Shown here: positions 1-12,033 of the stretch, piece after piece
Layout: each line of letters starts with the position of its first letter
How positions within the stretch are numbered: the stretch's first letter is position 1
Source of the DNA: Fibrobacter sp.
GTDB lineage: Bacteria > Fibrobacterota > Fibrobacteria > Fibrobacterales > Fibrobacteraceae
Reading direction: 5' to 3'
Assembly: GCA_016285835.1 (NCBI GenBank)
Contig: JAEERM010000003.1
Coordinates: forward strand, 1 to 64,000
DNA length: 64,000 nucleotides
Translations under genes and position numbers: made by a program
The notes under the pieces: model-generated
Databases searched by the model: none
What the model saw: only the letters and a program-made list of their open reading frames with translations
What the model was told of the DNA's origin: nothing

Positions 1-311
<311 letters not shown>

Positions 312-337
312 TAGATTCTCGGAACCTTTAAAATCTT

Positions 338-378
338 TAAAAAATCCGCTGCAGATACCCTGTGGCGGTTTTTCGTGT
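338..378 (+). terminator. possible rho-independent terminator of guaB
   Basis: An imperfect hairpin (CCGC...GCGG, with A-rich left flank and TTTTT right flank) follows guaB. The stem is short and its loop long, so this is a weak call. The rest of 379-468 shows only an AT-rich leader for the GH5 gene. Confidence 0.45.
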
Positions 379-468
379 TTTCCGGTGTAACCAAAAAATG
401 TCCCAAAAATGGAACGTTTAGCCGTTTATGTTTCTATACTATATGTTGGAAATAAAAGGTGAGGTAAT

Positions 469-2595
469 ATGAATTATCTGAAAAGTATGGGAAAGGTGCT
501 CTTTTGCGGGGCTGTATTGGCTTTTGTCGCCTGTTCTGACGATTCGTCGTCTACGGACCCGGAGCCGGTTGATTCCAGTATCCCGGTTGTGGAATCTTCT
601 TCGGATATGCAGAATCCCAATCTTGACGGGTCCAGTTCTAGCGGAACTCCTGTGGTTGTCAATGTCGATCCGGGGCTTGCCAAGCGCATTGTGAGCACAA
701 TGGGACCGGGCATCAATCTGGGCAACGTGTTTGAGGCTCCGAATTCGAATTTTAAAGAGTTCGACGAAACTCAGTTCAAAAGCAATTGGGGCGAGACCGT
801 CGTTCCTGATGATTTCAAGGCTCTTGGTGATTCCGGATTCAAGAACATGCGCATCCCTGTAAGTTGGGAAGAGCACGTTGAAGAAAAGGATGGCAAGTGC
901 GTTGTTGATGAACCCTGGATGAAGCAGGTGTTTTGGGCGGTTAATCTTGCGATTAAAAATGGCATGGTTGTCGTCTTGAACGCTCACCATTGGGACGCCA
1001 TCTATGATTCGAATCCTGATACGCAAATTCCTTGTTTGTTGGATGTCTACCGCCAGATGATGACGGAAGTGGTGAAATACCCCGCAGACTCATTGATTGT
1101 GGAAACTTTGAACGAACCTCGAGGTAAACTGACTTCGGCCAAGTGGAATGTTCTCGTGGATTCCATTGTGAACGTCGTGCGTGCGGTTGATCCTCAACGA
1201 GTTGTGATGGTGGGTACGCATAACTACAATAATGCTTCGGCGGCATCGCTGCTCAAATTGCCGACTGACGCAACGAACCTGATTGTTACATTCCATTATT
1301 ACGACCCGTTCGCGTTCACGCACCAGGGGGCTACCTTTGTGAGTCCGCAATATCCCACTGGGAAGGAATGGAAGGCTACGTTTGGTGAAATGCGGACGAT
1401 AAAGAATGTATTTGCCTCTATCAAGGAATGGGCTGATTCCAAGGGTGTGCCTGTCTATCTCGGCGAATTCGGTGCATATGAGGCTGCGGACAGCGTTTCC
1501 CGCGAGACTTGGACTTCGTTCATGGTGAACCTTGCTGAAAAAATGGGATTCGGCTGGGCCTATTGGGAATTTTGTAGCGGTTTCGGCGTGTATAATGAAG
1601 TTACGGGAACGTGGAAGGATTACTTGATGCGAGCCCTGCTTCATCCTACAATGAAGTTCGATGAATTGGAATATCCGAGCCTCGATACGCTGAGCTATGT
1701 GCTCTTAGATGACTTTGACCAGAACGAAGGCGGAAATATCAACGTCACGGCCCTTTCTGCCAAGATGACGCTTGCTGCCGGCAATCCGGTGGACAGTGCG
1801 GCTGGCCGCTGGTACGCCTATTGTGACTTTACGAGCACTGTTACCATGGATGGCGGGGACACGCTTGTCACTTCCATTATGGTGGATGATACGACGAATG
1901 CTTATACCGAGACGAATTTCCAGAAACTGATAACGAATGGGGGCCATGAGGGGCGCGGTTTGTACTTCAAGCTGCACTTGGTGGGTGATTCCTATCCGTG
2001 GGCCGGTTTCGGTACTGCATTCTATCCCGAAGGTTTGCGGGCCAATTTCGCGAACCTCAAGGCTCTTACATTCTGGGCTAAGGGTACGGGCGATTTCAAG
2101 GTTTCTTGGGTATCCGACTTCGCCGAAACTTGCTGCCTTCAGAATTGGGGGGCGTTCGGTACGGAAATTTCGTTGACTCCGGAGTGGAAACAGTACACGA
2201 TCTGGTTTGACGAGTGGGCTCCTAGCCCGTGGTCCGAGTTGGAAAGTCTCGGTGCCGAATGGCTTGAACACAATGACGATGTTCGCAATCTCCAGTTCAG
2301 CAACGGGGCCGGATATGGCAAGGTTGTCGATGAAATGCTGGAAATTTGGTTGGATGATATCCGCTTCTATGGAATGAGCGATGCAGACTTTGAGAATCCG
2401 TCTACAGCTACTCCTGCGCCTGTAACGGATCCGGCTCCAACAACAGATCCTGCTCCGGCAACAGATTCGATTCCGGCTACAGATCCTGCACCTGCAACAG
2501 ATTCGACGTCAGCAACAAATCCTGTGCCTGCAGCGGATTCGATTCCAGCCACAGATTCGATTCCGGCCGCAAATCCGGCTCCGGTAACAGAATAG
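469..2595 (+). CDS. GH5-family endoglucanase lipoprotein with C-terminal carbohydrate-binding-like module
   Basis: Predicted secreted glycoside hydrolase family 5 enzyme (708 aa) cleaving beta-1,4-glucan or mannan. The N-terminus is a lipoprotein signal with lipobox AFVAC, followed by a Ser/Pro linker. The GH5 barrel spans about residues 65-410: NLGNVFE, the NEPRG motif with acid/base Glu216, and GEFGAY with nucleophile Glu333. Residues ~415-640 start with VLLDDFDQNEGG and look like a CBM11/CIA30-type jelly-roll module. The tail (~645-708) is a degenerate repeat of A-T-D-x-x-P units. A GAGGTAAT leader precedes the ATG. Exact GH5 subfamily and substrate cannot be read from motifs alone. The gene converges on ligA with a 1-nt gap. 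Confidence 0.88.
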   Translation: MNYLKSMGKVLFCGAVLAFVACSDDSSSTDPEPVDSSIPVVESSSDMQNPNLDGSSSSGTPVVVNVDPGLAKRIVSTMGPGINLGNVFEAPNSNFKEFDETQFKSNWGETVVPDDFKALGDSGFKNMRIPVSWEEHVEEKDGKCVVDEPWMKQVFWAVNLAIKNGMVVVLNAHHWDAIYDSNPDTQIPCLLDVYRQMMTEVVKYPADSLIVETLNEPRGKLTSAKWNVLVDSIVNVVRAVDPQRVVMVGTHNYNNASAASLLKLPTDATNLIVTFHYYDPFAFTHQGATFVSPQYPTGKEWKATFGEMRTIKNVFASIKEWADSKGVPVYLGEFGAYEAADSVSRETWTSFMVNLAEKMGFGWAYWEFCSGFGVYNEVTGTWKDYLMRALLHPTMKFDELEYPSLDTLSYVLLDDFDQNEGGNINVTALSAKMTLAAGNPVDSAAGRWYAYCDFTSTVTMDGGDTLVTSIMVDDTTNAYTETNFQKLITNGGHEGRGLYFKLHLVGDSYPWAGFGTAFYPEGLRANFANLKALTFWAKGTGDFKVSWVSDFAETCCLQNWGAFGTEISLTPEWKQYTIWFDEWAPSPWSELESLGAEWLEHNDDVRNLQFSNGAGYGKVVDEMLEIWLDDIRFYGMSDADFENPSTATPAPVTDPAPTTDPAPATDSIPATDPAPATDSTSATNPVPAADSIPATDSIPAANPAPVTE

Positions 2596-2596
2596 C

Positions 2597-4804
<2,208 letters not shown>

Positions 4805-4846
4805 TTATTACCTTTCCTTTTTGGTTGGATTGATTATGGGGATTGT

Positions 4847-5989
4847 ATGACTGAACCCTTATTTGTAGAGTTACTCGCTTTTTGTTCCATTATCTGCGTA
4901 ATTTTACTTATAAAGATAAAATCGGATGCCGACTATAACGTCAGTTCCACGTTGATGGCTAGCATCGTGGCTCATGCTGCGGTCCTTAATCTGGTCGACT
5001 GCCTTTGTTTTATTTTTTACGAATCCAGCTATCCTGTCTTAAACCTTTTCTTGAATTCGGTGTATTTCGTCGTAGGGCTTTTGCTCACGTTTTCGTGGTA
5101 TCAGTTTGCAATGAGTTCACTGTGCAAGAGTTTATGGGGAAAACAGTGGCTGAGGGTGCTCTCGGCCGTTCCGTTGCTGGTGACCTTGTCTACGATTGCC
5201 TGCTCCTTCTGGACAGGTTGGCTGTTTAGTCTTGACGAGAACGGCTTTTATTGCAGAGGGCCTTATTTCATATTCCAAATGCTTGTGTGTGGGCTTTACT
5301 TGTTTATTCCGAGTAGCATCTCGTTCATCAGAATTTTTATGAAGCGATTTTATTCTGATCGTTCCATTAATTTGGCTTTTTCTTCCATTGTTGTTTTACC
5401 GCTTGCGGCGATGTTCTTGCAAATGCGCGTCCTTCCCGGGACTCCTTCTATTTCCATCGGGCTTACAATATGCATTTTGCTAATCTTTCTCAACATACAG
5501 TCTGAACGTATTTCGGTTGATTCGCTTACAGGGCTCAATAACCGGAGTCATCTGAATCGATTCCTTGATTCAAAGGTTCAGCATATTCGCAAGGACCGGC
5601 AGTTGTTCCTGTTCATGCTCGATGTCGACAAGTTCAAGGACATTAACGAAAATTTCGGCCGCCTACAGGGTGATATTGTTTTGCAGATTGTCGGCGAAGC
5701 GCTGAAGAGTGTCTGTGGGCGCCTTGGGCATTTTATTGCTCGTTATGGTTCTGATGAGTTTGCTGTTGTTGCTGAATTGAACGATTTTTCCGATGCTCTC
5801 TATTTGCGGCGAAACATTCTCATGATTTTGACAAAGAACTGCGAACATTTGAAATTCCCTCTGCGCTTGAGTATCGGCTATACCTTGTGGAATCGTGGTC
5901 GCGATTCCATACCGGATTATATTTCGAGAGCGGAGAAACAGCTTATTGCCGACAAGCGTTCAAAATCTCTGGAAAGGGCCGTCCCTTAA
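4847..5989 (+). CDS. membrane-anchored GGDEF-domain protein (putative diguanylate cyclase)
   Basis: 380-residue protein with an N-terminal membrane module of about six to seven hydrophobic segments (residues ~5-225) and a C-terminal GGDEF domain (~230-375). Recognisable domain parts are DSLTGLNNRSHL, the Mg-binding region MLDVDKFKDINENFG and the active loop RYGSDEF. The signature reads GSDEF rather than GGDEF, so c-di-GMP synthesis is plausible but not certain; a degenerate, GTP-binding receptor is the alternative. No RxxD inhibitory site was evident just before the loop. It stands alone, diverging from ligA, with no partner EAL or HD-GYP gene nearby. Confidence 0.85.
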   Translation: MTEPLFVELLAFCSIICVILLIKIKSDADYNVSSTLMASIVAHAAVLNLVDCLCFIFYESSYPVLNLFLNSVYFVVGLLLTFSWYQFAMSSLCKSLWGKQWLRVLSAVPLLVTLSTIACSFWTGWLFSLDENGFYCRGPYFIFQMLVCGLYLFIPSSISFIRIFMKRFYSDRSINLAFSSIVVLPLAAMFLQMRVLPGTPSISIGLTICILLIFLNIQSERISVDSLTGLNNRSHLNRFLDSKVQHIRKDRQLFLFMLDVDKFKDINENFGRLQGDIVLQIVGEALKSVCGRLGHFIARYGSDEFAVVAELNDFSDALYLRRNILMILTKNCEHLKFPLRLSIGYTLWNRGRDSIPDYISRAEKQLIADKRSKSLERAVP

Positions 5990-6000
5990 ATCGATTTTGA

Positions 6001-7518
6001 ATGTATATTAAGGGCATGGGTATTAGGAGCTTTTTAAACTCTATTTTTTGTGCATGCACATTGATTGCCTTGGCGGGGTGCTCCGGCGACTCCAGTTCCG
6101 GCAACGATTCCTCGACAGGTCCTGGTAGCGAAACAGTAGGGGACGAACTTACTATTCCGTCCTCGTTCTCGACAGTAGACGGTTCTTCGCCTTCTCAGGG
6201 ATATTCAGATACGCAGCAGGATTCGGCGGGCTCGTCGGTTTCCGGTGAATCCGCATCTTCGGCAGGCGCGCAGCCGACGAGTTCTTCGTCTTCTTCGTTC
6301 GTTTTCCCTCCGTTTTCTTCTTCTTTGATTTTATGGGACCCGTATCCGAGTTCAAGCTCGCGCTATGCTCCCTGGCGTTCATTGGATTCTAACTCGGCGC
6401 TCTCTTCTTCCGCAGAATTGCTGCAGTCCTCGGGGTCGCAGCCGTCGTCCACGGCTTCCGAGCAGTTCTTCAATTTCGACTTCTATACGGGCGCCGACAT
6501 CTCGACTGTGCAGGAATACGAGCGTAGCAAGACCAAGTTTTACGACGTGGACGGAACGGCATCGGACATTTTTACGGTGCTCAAGAACCATGGTTTCAAC
6601 ACAATCCGCCTCAAGACTTTTGTTGACCCCAAGGCAAAGTACGGCTATGCGGCGTCAGGTTGCGGTCACGAGGCCGAGGCCTACGCCGACAAGGACCACA
6701 TCGTCGCTTACGCGCAAAAGATCAAGGCTGCCGGTATGGCGTTCCTGCTCGACATCCACTACAGCGACAACTGGGCCGATCCGGGTAAGCAAATTATTCC
6801 CGAGCGTTGGCGTAAGGTCAGCAGCTCCGATGCACTCGCCGATTCTGTCTATGCTTACACCCTTGATTTGATGAACGCACTCAAACAGGTGAACGCGGTT
6901 CCCGAGATGGTGCAGATTGGCAACGAGACAACGCCCGGGATTCTTGTCCATGTGCCGAACAACAGCACGGACTGCTGGGGCAATGGCGTGGACAAGGCTT
7001 CTACCGCAATCAACGGTGACATGGGTACTGCAAGCGGCAAGGCGAACGCTGCCAAGTATTTCAAAGCAGGTATTCGTGCCGTCAAGGAAGTCTCTCCCTC
7101 GACAAAGACCGTACTGCACATCGAACGCATCCGTCAGGCCAACACGGTCACTTGGTGGATGACGGAAATTTTCAAGAACCAGAAAGTCCCCGCCGATATA
7201 ATGGGATTCTCCGCCTACACGGCGTATGGAGACAAGGCTCCCGATGATTGGAAATCGCTCTTCCAGACAGTCACCTCAAGCTACCCGGACCTGGAATTTA
7301 TGGTCGTGGAATACAATGGCGGCGATTCGGACAACCACTACAATTACGACGGCTCGCGCAAGCGCACGAACGAGATGATAAAGGGAATGGACCGCTGGAT
7401 TGGCACATTCTTCTGGGAACCGACGCTCAGTGGCGCCTGGGGCCCCGCGCTCTTTGACTGGAATGGCAACGATCTCTACGCAAATTCAAAGGCGTTCGAG
7501 GAATTCCCTGCCAAGTAG
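6001..7518 (+). CDS. GH53 endo-beta-1,4-galactanase lipoprotein
   Basis: Secreted arabinogalactan endo-1,4-beta-galactanase (505 aa) acting on pectin side chains. A lipoprotein signal (LIALAGCSG) is followed by a ~110-residue Ser-rich linker typical of this genome. The GH53 barrel starts near residue 160 (FYTGADISTVQ) and includes NTIRLKTFVDP, LLDIHYSDNWADPGKQ, QIGNETTPG with the acid/base Glu309, and MVVEYNG with the likely nucleophile Glu437. GH53 usually has RLRVW or RVRVW where RLKTF occurs here. The start could be ATG 6001 or ATG 6016; the first leaves only 11 nt after the GGDEF gene. It likely works with the neighbouring GH5 and GH9 enzymes on plant cell walls. Confidence 0.88.
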   Translation: MYIKGMGIRSFLNSIFCACTLIALAGCSGDSSSGNDSSTGPGSETVGDELTIPSSFSTVDGSSPSQGYSDTQQDSAGSSVSGESASSAGAQPTSSSSSSFVFPPFSSSLILWDPYPSSSSRYAPWRSLDSNSALSSSAELLQSSGSQPSSTASEQFFNFDFYTGADISTVQEYERSKTKFYDVDGTASDIFTVLKNHGFNTIRLKTFVDPKAKYGYAASGCGHEAEAYADKDHIVAYAQKIKAAGMAFLLDIHYSDNWADPGKQIIPERWRKVSSSDALADSVYAYTLDLMNALKQVNAVPEMVQIGNETTPGILVHVPNNSTDCWGNGVDKASTAINGDMGTASGKANAAKYFKAGIRAVKEVSPSTKTVLHIERIRQANTVTWWMTEIFKNQKVPADIMGFSAYTAYGDKAPDDWKSLFQTVTSSYPDLEFMVVEYNGGDSDNHYNYDGSRKRTNEMIKGMDRWIGTFFWEPTLSGAWGPALFDWNGNDLYANSKAFEEFPAK

Positions 7519-7525
7519 TTTGAAA

Positions 7526-7957
7526 ATGCTAAAGTTGTTAATTCTTATCTTGCTTGTATTCTCTTTTACGAATTGCTTCGCTCAAGCGGGGAACAAGGTT
7601 TCTAATGATACCATCGTGGAAAAGAAACTCGATGAAGATTCCTTGATGAGCGAATGCAAGGTGGTGCGGAAGGTTGATGCGCTAGGGGAGTCGTATGAGG
7701 AACGGTTTTGCTCCTCTTTCAATGCGGCGGGTACCCTAATAAAAAAGGCCGTCTATATAAAAAAACAGAAATCCGAGTATGCCAAAATAAACCTTTTTGA
7801 CGAAAAAGGGAATTGGATTCATTTTTCGGAAAAGACGACCAGGGCAATTTCTCCGGATAATGAGAAAAAGTTTGCCGTTGCTTACGAAAATTGCGTTATC
7901 AAAAAAGATACTTTGTATAAATGTGAAAAAGATGTAGACTTTATCTCGGCAAAGTGA
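7526..7957 (+). CDS. small secreted protein of unknown function
   Basis: 143-residue protein with a clear signal peptide (LLILILLVFSFTNCFAQ). The ORF-track version starting at 7400 overlaps the GH53 gene in another frame and is too long; the ATG at 7526 places the hydrophobic segment at the N-terminus and leaves a 7-nt gap after the GH53 stop. The mature part is rich in Lys, Asp and Glu with two Cys pairs (SECKVV, ERFCSS, ENCVIK, YKCEKD), which could form disulfides. I recognise no family. The cysteine in FTNCF could instead be a lipobox, though the -3 residue is atypical. Confidence 0.7.
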   Translation: MLKLLILILLVFSFTNCFAQAGNKVSNDTIVEKKLDEDSLMSECKVVRKVDALGESYEERFCSSFNAAGTLIKKAVYIKKQKSEYAKINLFDEKGNWIHFSEKTTRAISPDNEKKFAVAYENCVIKKDTLYKCEKDVDFISAK

Positions 7958-8027
7958 AATCTACGTAACATTCCTTTTTGGCTAAATTATATTTATCTTT
8001 TTGTATAAACTTTTGATGGAGGATGGA

Positions 8028-8732
8028 ATGCCTAATTCGATAAAAATAGTGCTTATTGCCGTGATGCTCTTGGCATTAACGTCTTTTGCACAAAGTGATG
8101 AAAAAAAGACGGAGCATTTTGTTTTCCATACATTTAGTATTGCACTTCCGATGGATTGGGGTGGAACGTGGACTCAGTACAGCAATCATAAATACGAAGA
8201 TAGATTTACTCGCGATCGTGATTTAAAAATGGATATGACCATGGGACTACAATTTAAGTGGACTCGTGATCTAGTTTTTCAAAGTGGTTTGTCTTTTGTG
8301 GTCGGTGCGGGAATGGGTTTTATTGATTTTCCTGTGAATGATTACGAAATAGATTCTCGTTTTGATTTGAATTCAAAAGTTGGATTGGGCTTTGCTCCAT
8401 TTGTAAATGATTTCATATTAGCGGTGCATGCTATTTTCGGTGGCGACATGAAATATTTTGGGCAATCTTATCAGAGGGAGGAATCCACTTATGAATTTTC
8501 AACGTTGCTGTTTAATTTTGTTGGAGGTGGCGATATTGTTTTGGGGTATCGAATTACAGAAAGGTTGGGAATTAATATGGGTGCAGATGTGACTGCGAAT
8601 TTATTCGGTCTTGGAAAGAGAGAATATCGTTTTGGCCATTCCGATGATCCAGAAACGATAGATTATAACCTCAGTCATATCTTTTCTGGATTTCAGGTTG
8701 TTCCGTACGTAGGGGTGTCGTTTAAGTTCTAA
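8028..8732 (+). CDS. outer-membrane beta-barrel protein, small
   Basis: 234-residue protein with signal peptide (IVLIAVMLLALTSFAQ) and alternating amphipathic strands ending in the aromatic YVGVSFKF, the usual C-terminal signature of BAM-inserted barrels. ATG 8028 is chosen because GGAGG lies 6 nt upstream; the ORF-track start at 8001 would bury that ribosome-binding site. Size and strand count suggest an 8-10-stranded OmpA/OmpW-like barrel. The DNA is more AT-rich than the flanking hydrolase genes. Function unknown. Confidence 0.72.
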   Translation: MPNSIKIVLIAVMLLALTSFAQSDEKKTEHFVFHTFSIALPMDWGGTWTQYSNHKYEDRFTRDRDLKMDMTMGLQFKWTRDLVFQSGLSFVVGAGMGFIDFPVNDYEIDSRFDLNSKVGLGFAPFVNDFILAVHAIFGGDMKYFGQSYQREESTYEFSTLLFNFVGGGDIVLGYRITERLGINMGADVTANLFGLGKREYRFGHSDDPETIDYNLSHIFSGFQVVPYVGVSFKF

Positions 8733-8879
8733 TTGGAAGATTCTCTAATTTGCCATTAAAAACATCAAATAAGGTGATTGTTTCCCATAGAAAACACTTT
8801 CTGAGGAAAATTAGGAGCTCATTTTCGATTATTTTTCAATAAATTTATGTATGTGAGCCCCTTTTCAATGGAGTATATC

Positions 8880-10700
8880 ATGAATACCAAGATTCTGACA
8901 ACTTCGGCTATCCTTGCCTTGTCTGGCGCTTCTTTTGCTGCAACGGCCTATATCAACCAAGTTGGCTATCGAACGGGTGATTTCAAGGAACTTACGCTGT
9001 TCGAGGGTAGTGGTAATGTTGAGTTTGTTGACAAGTCCGGCCAGACAGTGCTTTCTGTGACACCTTCGACTGCCGCGAAATGGGACGGCAGTGGCCAAAG
9101 CGTTCAACTCGTCGATTTCTCCGAACTCAAGACTCCTGGAACTTATACTATTAAAGTGAACGGTCAAGAAGTTCGCAAGGACTTGAAAATTGCGGACAAG
9201 GTTTATGGCGATGTTTCGAAGGCGCTTTTGAAGTGGTTCTATTATCAGCGCGCTTCCATGGCTCTCGAAGAACAGTATGCGGGCAAGTGGAAACGCAGCG
9301 CCGGTCACCCCGATAAGGGTGTGGCTTTCCATAGCTCCGCGACGGGCGGCAGTGGTACTGTCGATAGCCCCAAGGGGTGGTACGATGCCGGAGACTACGG
9401 CAAGTACATCGTAAATTCGGGCATTTCCACCTACACGCTCTTGAGCCTCTACGAACATTTCCCAGCCTATTTTGACAATCTCAAATGGAACATCCCGGCC
9501 GACGGTAATCTGCCGGATTTGCTTGCCGAAATCAAGTACAACCTGGACTGGATGCTTACCATGCAGGCGGCTGACGGGGGAGTCTACCACAAGCTGACGA
9601 CGCTCCAGTTCTGCGGAACAATCATGCCGAACGAAGATGTGGACACTCGTTACATCATCGGAAAGAGCGTCACTGCAACGTTTGATTTTGCCGGAGTGAT
9701 GGCTGTTGCTGCCCGTGTGTACGAGAAGTTTGATGCCTCATTTGCCGCCAAGGCTCTCGAAGCCGCCAAGAAGGCGTATGCCTGGGGCGAAGCGAACCCG
9801 AACGAGTTCTACAAGCAGCCGCACGATGTGGCGACGGGTACTTACAGTGACAACAATGCCAAGGACGAGAAGAATTTTGCTGCTGCGGAACTTTATGTGA
9901 CGACTAAGGACGGATCGTACAAGAGCGAAGGCGCTTTCACGGCGATTCCGGGGTGGGCCGACATGAGCGGCTTGGTCACTTACAGCAAGGCGACCCACCC
10001 AGACGTATTTGACGACGCCGCTGCAGCAAAAGATAGCCTGCTTGCGGTCGCAAATCACTATGCGAAAATCGCCTCGACCGGCTTTGGTGTGCCCATGACG
10101 AAGGGCAACTTTTACTGGGGCTCGAATAGCGCGGCCGCTAACATAGGTGTCTGGTTGCTTCACGCTTACTATTTAACCGGTGACAAGAAGTATTATAACT
10201 CGGCAGTACGTACGCTTGATTACTTGCTGGGCAAAAATCCGATGGATATGTCCTATGTGACCGGTTTCGGTTCCAAGTCCCCGATGCACCCGCACCACCG
10301 CCCGAGCCAGGCCGATGGAATCCAGGACCCGGTACCAGGGATGCTTGTTGGCGGTCCGCAACCTGGTGGCGAGGATATCGGTTCTCAGGAATGGCAATGC
10401 AAAGATTACCGTGTGAACGGGGCCCCGGCTAAGTCTTACTTGGATGACGAATGCAGCTATGCGAGCAACGAGGTTGCAATTAACTGGAACTCTCCGATCG
10501 CCTACTTGGCGGGGGCCATAGAGGCGCTCAATTCAGGCTTTGCTCCGTCTTTTGCTGTCGATGGGCTCGATGCTCTCCCGAGGGGCCGCCCGGCGTTAAA
10601 GGCTGCCGATGGCTCCCTGAAACTGCGCTTTGACACTCACAAGGTGTTCGTCGAAAGTAACGGTATCCGCTACGACTTGAAGGGCAAGAAGCTCAAGTAA
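8880..10700 (+). CDS. GH9 endoglucanase with N-terminal Ig-like domain
   Basis: Secreted cellulase of family 9 (606 aa from ATG 8880; the ORF track begins earlier at 8847, but GGAG at 8870 fits the later ATG). Signal peptide ends at ASFAA; residues ~20-110 form the CelD_N Ig-like domain (YINQVGYRTGDFKE). The (alpha/alpha)6 catalytic domain has YDAGDYGKY with the base pair Asp169/Asp172, HPHHRPSQ, and NEVAINWNSP with proton donor Glu531. The last ~45 residues (KVFVESNGIRYDLKGKKLK) form a short basic tail like those on secreted Fibrobacter proteins and reminiscent of T9SS sorting tails. A strong terminator follows. Confidence 0.92.
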   Translation: MNTKILTTSAILALSGASFAATAYINQVGYRTGDFKELTLFEGSGNVEFVDKSGQTVLSVTPSTAAKWDGSGQSVQLVDFSELKTPGTYTIKVNGQEVRKDLKIADKVYGDVSKALLKWFYYQRASMALEEQYAGKWKRSAGHPDKGVAFHSSATGGSGTVDSPKGWYDAGDYGKYIVNSGISTYTLLSLYEHFPAYFDNLKWNIPADGNLPDLLAEIKYNLDWMLTMQAADGGVYHKLTTLQFCGTIMPNEDVDTRYIIGKSVTATFDFAGVMAVAARVYEKFDASFAAKALEAAKKAYAWGEANPNEFYKQPHDVATGTYSDNNAKDEKNFAAAELYVTTKDGSYKSEGAFTAIPGWADMSGLVTYSKATHPDVFDDAAAAKDSLLAVANHYAKIASTGFGVPMTKGNFYWGSNSAAANIGVWLLHAYYLTGDKKYYNSAVRTLDYLLGKNPMDMSYVTGFGSKSPMHPHHRPSQADGIQDPVPGMLVGGPQPGGEDIGSQEWQCKDYRVNGAPAKSYLDDECSYASNEVAINWNSPIAYLAGAIEALNSGFAPSFAVDGLDALPRGRPALKAADGSLKLRFDTHKVFVESNGIRYDLKGKKLK

Positions 10701-10713
10701 TTTGTTTCCTTAA

Positions 10714-10749
10714 TCAAAAAGCGCGTCCTGTTCAGGATGCGCTTTTTCT
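10714..10749 (+). terminator. rho-independent terminator after GH9 gene
   Basis: Stem AAAAGCGC-x-TCCTG / CAGGA-x-GCGCTTTTT around a small loop, flanked by A and T runs. It could work in both directions and also serves the converging M23 peptidase gene. Confidence 0.88.
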
Positions 10750-10772
10750 ATGCAAATAATTGCAGCGTGTGT

Positions 10773-11741
10773 TTATGAACAGCGCAAAACTTGACCTGGG
10801 CGGATGAGGTTGCCCTTGATGTTGTTTAGCTGCTTGAGGCGCTGGATGCTGATGCCATACTTGCGGGCGATTTTCCCGAGGCAGTCTCCGCTGCGCACTT
10901 TGTAGTAGCGGTGCTTGGACAGTTCCTTCTGGAATCCACCTTCGGCGGCGAGGAGCTTTTCCGGATCGAGTTCGACGCTCACGTTCCAGAATGTGCCTTG
11001 TTCAAAGTTGAAAATGGTGGCGGGGTCGATGTAGATGCCTTCATAGCGCATCTCGAAGTGCAGGTGCGCCCCGAACGAGCGGCCCGTGTTACCCCCGACG
11101 CCGATAGTGTCTCCGGCCTGGAGTTCGTCGCCGACGTTCACGTTCCAGCTGGCGAGGTGCGCATAAAGCGTCGTGAGGCCGTTCCCGTGGTCCAGGATGA
11201 CGTACTTGCCATAGCCCCTGCGGCGGCCTTGGTTGCGGACTTTTACGACTTTCCCGGCAAAGGCGGCCACAATGGTGCGGTTTTCGCCATGACAAAGGCC
11301 CAAGTCGATGCCGCGGTGCATGCGGTAGGTGCGGATTCCGTAAGGCCCTGCGATACGGCGGCTTTCGGTCGGGACGATGGCCGTGGTCATGTCCAGTTGG
11401 AGTTTTTTGAGCTCCTGGCCTGCGAATGCGGAATCGGTAAAGGCGGCGAGTTCAGCGTCGGCTTCTTCCTGGGTCATTTCGTTCGGGTTGTCCACTGTAT
11501 CGGCGCTTGCTTCGGCTGCGGCGCTTTCCTGGAGCTCGTTTTTGACCGTGGAACCGGGGTGCATGTGCAGGCCCGCATCGGAGTTGTCAGAAATTTCTTT
11601 CAGGGATTCAAGGGCGTCGTCGTCAAGAGTCAGCGCGGCATTCTCTTCGAGTCGTTGGATGGCGTCTTCGGCAATCTTGTCTTCTTTCGCGAGAACGGCA
11701 AACGGTAGGGCAAGCAATAATATATATATACGCATCTTCAT
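10773..11741 (-). CDS. M23 metallopeptidase with C-terminal LysM domain
   Basis: Periplasmic peptidoglycan endopeptidase or activator (322 aa). A signal peptide (ILLLALPFAVLA) is followed by an acidic Ala-rich region (~20-105). The M23 (lysostaphin-like) domain at ~125-245 has HRGIDLG and HLHFEMR, giving a plausible complete zinc site (H-x3-D and H-x-H). The C-terminal ~45 residues (YKVRSGDCLGKIARKYGIS) are one LysM module for glycan binding. LysM usually precedes M23 in NlpD-type proteins; here it follows. No neighbour suggests a specific divisome role. Confidence 0.9.
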   Translation of the reverse strand: MKMRIYILLLALPFAVLAKEDKIAEDAIQRLEENAALTLDDDALESLKEISDNSDAGLHMHPGSTVKNELQESAAAEASADTVDNPNEMTQEEADAELAAFTDSAFAGQELKKLQLDMTTAIVPTESRRIAGPYGIRTYRMHRGIDLGLCHGENRTIVAAFAGKVVKVRNQGRRRGYGKYVILDHGNGLTTLYAHLASWNVNVGDELQAGDTIGVGGNTGRSFGAHLHFEMRYEGIYIDPATIFNFEQGTFWNVSVELDPEKLLAAEGGFQKELSKHRYYKVRSGDCLGKIARKYGISIQRLKQLNNIKGNLIRPGQVLRCS

Positions 11742-12033
11742 AATAATCGTTGGGGTAAAGATATATCATTTAGCGGGATTTGTCACTCCGGATAAAACTT
11801 ATTTATTTGTGAAATTCAGCCCGTTTTGGGCAAATTGTGCGGAGGGTCACACCCATATTTGGAAAACTTCGACTTATCGTGGAAAATGCATGAGAAAATT
11901 TGCTTGGTTTCTGTAATGTCTATTTGCGTAAGATAAAGTTGCCGGAATTGCATCATTTTTGTAACTTTATTATTCATTTTTCGAATGACCTAAACTTTTT
12001 AGTTCATTAATTTGCAAAATAAGGAATAAAACA

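Noticed and set aside
2400-2590. Possible minisatellite at the GH5 3' end
   Set aside because: In-frame Ala-Thr-Asp-Pro linker typical of secreted hydrolases; diverged units rather than a DNA-level array.
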